Positions 57,509 to 64,000 of a stretch of 64,000 bases of DNA are shown here, one piece after another; the first letter of the stretch is position 1; every line of letters starts with the position of its first letter. This DNA is from Acanthosepion pharaonis. Its lineage: Eukaryota; Mollusca; Cephalopoda; Sepiida; Sepiidae. The translations under genes were made by a program, and so were the position numbers. Below the pieces are notes generated by a model, which saw nothing but the letters and a program-made list of their open reading frames with translations, ran no database searches and was not told the origin of the DNA. The DNA is taken from contig CAHIKZ030000247.1 of assembly GCA_903632075.3 (NCBI GenBank), positions 2,708,818 through 2,772,817 of the forward strand, read 5' to 3'.

Positions 57509-57941
57509 CAATATGGAGTTAAGAAATGTCAGGATGAAGGAATTTGGGGTTCAGACATGGGGAACTTGAGAGTTTGGAAAATTAAATTTTGGATAATAAT
57601 ATTTTGTGGGAAGGAGGTGTGGATCAATCACCTCCTCCCTCATAAAATACAAAATTAACAAGTTTAATATTTTTACAGTATATTTTTTAAAAATTTACTG
57701 TAAAAAAAAAAAAAAAATTAAACTAGTTGATTTTGTAACTTGATTTACATTTTTAAATGCTTGTAAGATCCAACATTTTTCCCCCACCCCTCCCAATTCC
57801 TGTAAATTTTTCTTTTTAAATTAAGCCAATATATTTATGAAGAATAATATCAGACAAAATATTAAATTAATTTTTATTTTTTCAAATAGGCAAATTTCTG
57901 TATAGTAAAATAAGAAAATTTGAACTGTAAAAAGTTAGTCA

Positions 57942-58572
57942 TTTCTTTTTTCTTTTTCCTTTTTTTTTCCCCTTTTTTCTTTCTTTTCCCCCCTCTTTTT
58001 TCCCCCTTTTCCCTTTTTTTTCTTTTTTTTTTCCCCTCTCTTTTTTTCCCCTTTTTCTTTTCCCTCTCTTTCTTTTCCCCCCTTTCCCTCTCTTTCTTTT
58101 TCCTCTTTCTTTTCCCCTCTCTCTTTTCCCCTCTCTTTCTTTTCCCCTCTTTCTTTTTCCCTCTCTTTCTTTTCCCTCTCTTTCTTTTCCCCTCTCTTTT
58201 TTCCCCTCTCTTTTTTTCCCCTCTCTTTCTTTTCCCTCTCTTTTTTTTCCCTCTCTTTCTTTTTCCCCTCTCTTTCTTTTTCCCCTCTCTTTCTTTTCCC
58301 CTCTTTTCTTTTCCCCTCTTTCTTTTTCCCCTCTCTTTCTTTTTCCCCTCTCTTTCTTTTTCCCCTCTCTTTCTTTTTCCCCTCTCTTTCTTTTTCCCCT
58401 CTCTTTCTTTTTCCCCTCTCTTTCTTTTCCCCTCTTTCTTTTTCCCCTCTCTTTCTTTTTCCCCTCTCTTTCTTTTTCCCCTCTCTTTCTTTTTCCCCTC
58501 TCTTTCTTTTTCCCCTCTCTTTCTTTTTCTTTTCCTTCTTTTTCCCTCTCTTCTTTTCCTCTCTTTCTTTTC
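57942..58572 (+). repeat. 631-bp pure pyrimidine tract
   Basis: Only T and C. The centre is a regular array of CCCCTCTCTTTCTTTTT, a 17-bp unit, with TCCC-rich sequence at the left. The reverse strand is polypurine, GAAAGAGAGGGG. Confidence 0.97.
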
Positions 58573-59204
58573 AAGACTGTATTAACATACATAAAGAAAA
58601 CAAATTATTCATTAAAAAGTGAATTTTACAATCAAAATATTGGTTATAATGAAGAATAATAAACAGCATATAGAAAAAATTTAAATAACTTTGTGACAAA
58701 ATTCTTAATAGCATTTTTTGTGAATTTCACTGTTTAAAATAATGCCCCAAAAAAAGTAAAAAAGAGAGAACCAATATTGACAATGTCTCTTACATTTTGT
58801 GGTATGTTTTTAAGAATAGTTGTAAAATATTAAACTTATTGAATTTAATTTTTGATATTAACTTGGTCGTAAATTCTATAAGTGTCATTTTTCATTGTTT
58901 TTACAGTGAAAAACATTACATTTTTATTTTTAATGTCTCCTATTTATTTACAAAGGTGAGAAAAATTTAACATTTTTTTAAAGAAGAAATACCTGTTATG
59001 TTAAATATAATTTTATACTTGATATGCTCATTGTTGAAGAAAAATATTAAATGTAAATTATCTTTGTGATAAATTCTTGTGAATTTCCCATCATAAAAAT
59101 TTAAAGAAAAAATATGAAAAGTTCAAATAAAGATTATACATTATCTTTAAAAAAAAAAAATTTCTCAATCTAATTCCAGTGATGAATGTTGATCATCCGC
59201 CCCC

Positions 59205-59275
59205 AGTCGCCTATTGGCCTTAATCGATTTCAAGGCCTGTGTTATAGATTGATTTGCTCTGTTACCATAGCAACA
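59205..59275. promoter_or_regulatory. Isolated CCAAT + X-box (RFX) cluster
   Basis: A CCAAT box (minus strand, ATTGG at 59213-59217) and, 44 bp on, GTTACCATAGCAAC at 59261-59274, a near-ideal imperfect palindrome of the RFX X-box. CpGs (CCGCCCCCAGTCGCC) lie just upstream. No start codon of a recognisable gene follows within the next few hundred bases on either strand. Confidence 0.45.
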
Positions 59276-59604
59276 GTCCCGATACTTTTGATAAAACCTT
59301 GTATATGTAAATTTCACTCATGTGTAAATCAAAATGTTCAAACGCCATCCATCTTTAAAAAAAAAAAACTATTGTTCCTACCCAATTTATATGGATTACT
59401 TGATTTAAAAGCTTTATGCATTATGTATAAAATATAATTACCAGTGGATTAAAACCTCTAAAAGAAAGAAAGTCCAACATATTTTACCCAACATTGTCAC
59501 TTTTTATTTGATATTTGTTTAAACACATTTTCCTTGAAAAATTTTCAGCTTGATATGATCTTCAGTTACTCATATTTTATGAGTCCAAAAAAGTCTTTAT
59601 CTAC

Positions 59605-59700
59605 ACTATTTATATTTGGACTATTGTCCTCATCTTTGTTACCGCAATGTTTCAGCTATTGTGCTCTCCGGCCCTCATCAGTTGTATTTCAAGCTGGGTA
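59605..59700 (-). repeat. Penelope-type terminal repeat with hammerhead-like core
   Basis: On the minus strand: CTGATGA, then GGGCCGGAGAGCACAATAGC, then TGAAACATTG. These are the spaced CUGAUGA and GAAA cores of a hammerhead ribozyme, with a weak stem II. The flank GGACAATAGTCC on the minus side is itself a small palindrome. Related to 36893-37080 and 20311-20430. Confidence 0.5.
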
Positions 59701-59889
59701 GCTTATGAAAAATAAAATATAAGATAACTAGCAGGTATGAATATTAAATGTTCATATTGACATTATAATTAAGAATTTAAGAATATACTGCTTTCAGTAA
59801 ACCTCTTATAGAAAAGATTGAAGAACTAATTTCAAAAGTAATTATGTACATAAGTTATACCGGGTGTTAATGCAAATTTATATTTTAAT

Positions 59890-60240
59890 ATCGATTTCAA
59901 TTTACTCATTGGTTAAGCATCTCACCTTGCAGGGTCCTTCAGACAAGCAATCTAGCTTTTGCTTCTCTAGGTCATGTTGATGTGTTAACAGTTATTAGAA
60001 AGAATCACTCAAGCTTTAAATAAGAATAGTGAAGCTTGGGCTGTTGCTTTATGATCTCTAAATGGTTTGGTCTGCTGGTCTTCACAAGTTTATGGTATTA
60101 TGGACAAATTTTTGATTTGATTCAATCTTATCAAATCAAAAAATAAAAGTTGCTTTAAATGGTCACTCTTTTATTGTCATCAGCTCTCACCACAGTTTCT
60201 CTGCTAACAACACATTTATGACTGTTTACTCTTTTAATGG
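59890..60240 (+). pseudogene. Jockey/CR1-like reverse transcriptase fossil
   Basis: LVKHLTLQG followed by SDKQSSFCFSRS at about 59910-59970, then an AWAVAL block, a SLNGLVCWSSQVYGI-like region and ILFNLIK. These are the same blocks as at 33750-34520 and 49380-50760, on the opposite strand, heavily frameshifted. Confidence 0.65.
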
Positions 60241-60394
60241 TAAGTATGAACAGTTTAAGTCAAATTGGCAGTTGATAACTTACAATCTGTTAAAAATCTG
60301 TTTCACCTCCATGAAATTGTTATTTTAATTGTCTTAGAAACCCTTTCATCAGCTACAAAGAACAATATTTGTCTATATCTCTGAGATGAGGTAT

Positions 60395-61125
60395 GATTAT
60401 TTACATTAATCTTCATTGCCATATTCACAACATTTCGGCCTTCTTCAAGTTGGAATTTTGAACGAAGCCCTTCATTTCGTCCACCATGGTAGATTGTTCT
60501 ATAATGTTCGGTAATGCCTTTTTCGAATGTCTCAGTTATTTCCCTTTAACCTCTGCTGTAGACTGATATTGAATTCCCAATTCTTTGTCTCTAGTCACTG
60601 GATCTAACCAACGCCTTTATCCATGTGTCCTTGAGGACATCTGTGTATGAATTTCTGGGACTTTATATACCTAATATCTACAACGATTTTTTTTTTTTTT
60701 TTTACCAGTGCTCATATTGCAATTTTTGTATTATTATTGCATATTTTTTTTTTTTTTTTTTTTACCAGAGCTTATATAGCATTTTTTGTGTTGTTCATTG
60801 TTTTTTCTGTAGCACTCCTTATTACTGGTTCCCATATTGCATTCATTTCTATGCTTGGTTGCCTCAGGAGATTTTTTTTGTGGCCTAGCATATGTGCTGA
60901 TTCCTTAAGTTTTCATATTTTCCAATGTTCTCTGTCTATTATTTCAATCTCATCCCACAGAGCGCGGTGATCTCCCTTTTACCTCCATATGTGGTCAGCT
61001 GCACCTGATTTTTCTATTTCCCCACATGTTACTGCTTTCCGATGTTCTTGGAGCCTTATGTTAAGAGGGCAGCCTGTTTCTCCATTGTATAAACTTAAAA
61101 GAGCTGCATGGGATTGCATTATAAA
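60395..61125 (-). pseudogene. Penelope-like element, GIY-YIG endonuclease and 3' end
   Basis: The minus strand from about 61110 reads SLYNGETGCPLNIRLQEHRK, AVTCGEIEKSGAADHIWR, KGDHRALWDEIEIIDREHWK, LKESAHMLGHKKNLLRQPSI and EMNAIWEPVIRSA. This is the C-terminal GIY-YIG nuclease of Penelope-like retroelements (Y-GETG-PL--R--EH, then WDE--I---EHW, PSIEMN-IWEPVI). Only a few stops occur (TAA after WR, TGA after WKI). A 3' non-coding part to about 60395 includes the AACATTTCGGCC motif. The RT domain upstream is missing, replaced by the inverted copy at 61180. Confidence 0.82.
60687..60790. repeat. Short tandem duplication with poly-T
   Basis: TTTTACCAGTGCTCATATTGC and TTTTACCAGAGCTTATATAGC, each preceded by 15-21 Ts, are diverged copies about 62 bp apart inside the Penelope-like 3' end. 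The first is absent from the inverted arm. Confidence 0.65.
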
Positions 61126-61179
61126 CAAAAATTAGTCATGTTCGTTTCTGGAGGTGAGGGTCTTACTTGGAAGACTCTT

Positions 61180-61655
61180 CAGCAAATCTGAATTGACCAG
61201 CATAGAAATGGATACGGGAATATGGAAGAACCAGTAACAAGGAAGCTAGAGAGAAAAGAAAATGAGGATAACACCGAAAAATTGCCAATATAATCTCTGC
61301 ATAAAGTGTGTGTGTTTTTTTTTAAACCAAAACTTTGTTGGGAACAGGTTTATAAAGTCAGGAATTCCATAAAGAAATGTCCTCAGGATGACATGGCCCA
61401 GTGGATAAAGGTGTTGGCAAGAATCAAGTGACTAGTTTTGAGAGGCTACAGCAGTGATGAAAATTTGGATATTGAGGTAAAGAAGTTTATGACATTTGGA
61501 AGGGGCATGGCATGTGGAATTAAGAACAATCCACCACAGGTGGATGAAAAATAAAAGGTTAGATTGGAAATTCCAACACCCTGGGGGTGTTAGACAGCGG
61601 AAATGTTGTGAATATGGCAATGAAGATGAGTATAACAGTTTGAATAATGTAAATA
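61180..61655 (+). repeat. Inverted partial copy of the Penelope-like 3' end
   Basis: The reverse complement of this stretch follows 60395-60880: TTACTGGTTC, ATTTCTATGCTGGT, GAGGACAT, CACCTTTATCCACT, TAGTCACT, CTGCTGTAG, TCCACCTGTGGTGGATTGTT and finally CTTCATTGCCATATTCACAA. The plus strand therefore begins with a remnant of the coding end (PSIEMDTGIWK). Together with the minus-strand copy it makes a fold-back with a centre of about 300 bp. Confidence 0.8.
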
Positions 61656-61800
61656 GCTATAAAGAACTATAAAAAATGAATTCTTACATAAGTGATTTTA
61701 TTTACTGATGTTAAAACTAAAAGTTACTCAACATAATAAATTTTTGATCAACCTGTTAAGCTTGGCGCAATTTGCAAAAAAAAAAAAAGACATACAAGGG

Positions 61801-62215
61801 AATGCTGAAAAGTTCTTGGTCTGACCCACTTTCTAAAATGTGAAGGTTTATGGCCATATCATGTTGAAACATTGGTTCCCTTATTGCAAAAGTTAAGCAA
61901 CATCAAATCTGGTTAGTACCTAGAATAGAATGCCAGGTGCTAATTGGAATGTAGTTCCAATTCCAGTTGGGTTCATTATATTGACTTATGCTCACATCCC
62001 TTTTAGGAAAGGTATGAATCACTCACCTGCCCCCACTATGGGTTAATTAGTAAGACTTGTATGACTAAATAATTATTTTGCTCCAAAAAATTCTTATCTA
62101 AACAAAAAAAAAAAATTCTGGCTTTAATTAACCTGCAAAGAAAACAAATCAGTAAAATCTGAACAAATATCAGATTTTTATTTTGAGGGCTACTTGGTCA
62201 GGCCAAGAACATTTA
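61801..62215. mobile_element. MITE-like unit bounded by inverted repeats
   Basis: Left end GAAAAGTTCTTGGTCTGACC (61807-61826) and right end GGTCAGGCCAAGAACATTT (62196-62214) are imperfect inverted repeats. AATGCTGAAAAGTTCTT at 61801 also occurs at 19700-19716. Such ends recall short non-autonomous mariner-type elements. Between the ends lies the second 5S SINE copy. Confidence 0.5.
61844..62130 (+). mobile_element. 5S rRNA-derived SINE, copy 2 (tRNA part mostly deleted)
   Basis: TTTATGGCCATATCATGTTG, AAAGTTAAGCAACATCAAAT, CTGGTTAGTACCTAGAAT and TGCCAGGTGCTAATTGGAAT follow 5S rRNA, though they are more decayed than copy 1. The sequence then jumps to GTTCCAATTCCAGTTGGGTT and the shared tail ACTATGGGTTAATTAGTAAG. 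Compared with copy 1 it lacks about 40 bp of the tRNA-like segment, including its A box. Confidence 0.75.
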
Positions 62216-62674
62216 AGTGTCTACCTGTACATTATCTCTGTTTTTATGTATGAGTTTTGCTTAAAAAGAGAAAAATCATACAAACAAAAAACTATATTTC
62301 TTACTAATCCTCCTTAAAAACTTTTACAAAAGCAAGTGAAAATAGAATAATGTATCCTGTAATCTTCAGTAAAAATTGCTTTATATATAAGTGCATGTGT
62401 TAATTTCAACACAAGGTTGTATCATACTTTAAGCAATGTATGAAAATGTTAACTTCCCATGCCTGATGAAACTTATGTAATATCAAACGGAAGATAAGTA
62501 AATTGATGCTCAAATAATTTATCCGGGACTATAATATTTTGTTTTTGTGTTTATTCTGGATTTATCATTAAAATTCCATTAAGGTGGAATTTTTATATTT
62601 ATATGAATATAAAATTGAACATTGAAGTCAACACTCAAAGGTGAGAGGCTGTTTTGTGCTAGATGCAATCGTCT

Positions 62675-62871
62675 ATATATACATATATGCCTGTGTATAC
62701 ATGTTTCTGTGTGTGTGTGTATATATATATATATATGTGCATATGTGCATATACGCACATGTATAGGTTTGTGTGAGTGTGTACATATATATATGCATGT
62801 ATATACTTGTTTATATGTGTATATAAATGTGTGTAAAAGTGTATACATGCATGTGTATACGTGTCAATATG

Positions 62872-62912
<41 letters not shown>
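62675..62912. repeat. TG/TA-rich microsatellite region
   Basis: Interrupted TGTGTA/TATACA sequences ending in a pure (TA)n run at about 62873-62911. Confidence 0.9.
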
Positions 62913-62914
<2 letters not shown>

Positions 62915-63054
62915 TAGTATATGATTAGTGTATATGGAATAAATTCCAATAACCAAAAAATATTCTTAAAAGAGTGCTCAATACAGAGTAGAGCAAATAT
63001 AATTATTTAATCGAAAATTATAATATAAATATAAAATATCACTACAAAAATAGC

Positions 63055-63092
63055 TATTCTGTTTCAACACTTCTGGTGTCTTATCAAGTGAT
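63055..63092 (-). repeat. Second hammerhead-like core (different stem II)
   Basis: The minus strand reads CTTGATAAGACACCAGAAGT then GTTGAAACAG. With two changes this is CTGATGA, stem II AGACAC/GTGTC around a CAGAA loop, then GAAAC. The arrangement is that of hammerhead motifs in Penelope-like elements, but the core here is mutated. Confidence 0.4.
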
Positions 63093-63239
63093 TGTGTTGA
63101 ATGTAGAATAAAGTGTTTTAAAAGGTTCAAATCAATCAAATGCTCCTTGCTAGGGGAAATGCTGTTACATAAGCTGGAATGACCAATCAAAATACAAGTA
63201 TGAGAATTCAAAAAACTTGACAACGAACCTTGGTTATAA

Positions 63240-64000
63240 TAATTAATTAATGATTTAATGTTAGGGTTAGACTAAAATCGAAGTCATTTTAACTAATTGA
63301 TATTAAATTTTACTATAAAATTAAAAATTACCAATTTTAAATTTAATCAGTATTAAGTTTAAAAAATTATAAAATTATTTAAAGAAACTGCACATACGTT
63401 TTATTTTTTATTTTTTTTATTTTTTTATTGAAAGGCCAAAAATTAAGTTGGAATAAACTTTAAAATCTAATGTTACTCTGAGCTTCGTTACAACTTAGAT
63501 ACATTTGAAGTGATGATATGGGCAGGGGAGGGTGAAATCTTGCAAAAGACAATAAATACACAATCAGTTTATAATACACAAAAATGTAGACATATTTAGA
63601 TATATAATCATGCAAAAAAACATGAAGGAAATAGATGTCCACAACCCTTAAAAAAAAATACCCAACAACATACAATAAAAGACACATATAAGCGATTATA
63701 CGCACATACATTGATAAATACATGCACATATACACACCAAGAAACTGAATTCAAACATACTATTAAAATATAACTTATACAAGCAAAGATATATAGATAG
63801 AAATGGTTGCATAGATAAAAATTTAATATGGGTAGAATAGAAAAACTAATATTTGTCAATGAACAACATAAGCAAAAAGGACACTAAAATATATAGAAAT
63901 GGATAGAAAAATAGATATGCATACACAAATAAGAAAAAAATTCAAATGTTCAGGCAAAATGTAACACTTAAAAATAACACTAATATATAAAAAGAAAACT
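63240..64000. other. AT-rich DNA, nothing recognised
   Basis: Homopolymer and TACA-rich sequence; no coding or repeat family identified. Confidence 0.7.

Noticed and set aside
57939..58592. Lys/Glu/Arg- or Phe/Ser-rich frames of about 220 codons
   Set aside because: Translation of a pure TC tract; no gene features.
59605..59700. Active hammerhead ribozyme
   Set aside because: The cores are suggestive, but stem III closure and the cleavage triplet do not fit; reported only as a hammerhead-like motif.
62579..62949. Tyr/His/Ile-rich frames on both strands
   Set aside because: Translation of TG/TA microsatellite DNA.

Overview
This is animal nuclear DNA: AT-rich, with long introns, poly-A/T runs, (TA)n and (CA)n microsatellites, and decayed copies of many transposon classes. 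The mixture of Penelope-like elements, Pol III-derived SINEs with TA/TG-rich tails, gypsy, jockey/CR1-like, mariner, P-element/THAP and Tc1/IS630-like remnants suggests a lophotrochozoan, perhaps a cephalopod mollusc. That placement is an inference, not a demonstration.

Two real genes are visible, arranged head to head. On the minus strand, the first coding exon of the translation termination factor eRF3 (GSPT1) lies at 7814-8006, followed by a GT donor; the rest of that gene is beyond the left edge. On the plus strand, a complete ten-exon gene for the U1 snRNP-associated splicing factor LUC7L3 runs from the ATG at 8378 to the TGA at 42028. It encodes 492 residues and every junction keeps frame. 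The 371 bp between the two start codons should hold a shared promoter; it contains a consensus CRE, and a YY1-like motif lies across the LUC7L3 start codon.

Layout: 1-4.7 kb holds a mariner remnant and an internally deleted gypsy-type LTR element on the minus strand. 4.7-7.8 kb is the start of GSPT1 intron 1. 8.4-42.0 kb is LUC7L3. Its intron 1 carries a 2.3-kb, 30-bp-unit minisatellite and a 5S rRNA-tRNA chimeric SINE. Intron 7 carries a 1.6-kb pure pyrimidine tract and a Tc1/IS630-like transposase fossil. Intron 8 carries a 379-bp T tract and several non-LTR reverse-transcriptase fossils. Intron 9 carries a tRNA-derived SINE. From 42.0 to about 44.3 kb lies the 3' UTR region, which has further splice-site-like sequences and poly(A) signals. 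From 44.3 to 64 kb I see no convincing host coding gene. This region holds a decayed jockey/CR1-like ORF2, mariner fragments, a THAP/P-element transposase fossil, a second pyrimidine tract, an isolated X-box/CCAAT cluster, a Penelope-like element with an inverted partial copy, and a second 5S-derived SINE bounded by MITE-like inverted repeats.

Functionally, eRF3 acts in translation termination and LUC7L3 in 5' splice-site selection. Their paired promoter would couple two housekeeping RNA/protein-synthesis genes. The less ordinary signals are the 5S/tRNA chimeric SINE, the hammerhead-like cores in Penelope-type repeats, and the extra splice sites just after the LUC7L3 stop codon.
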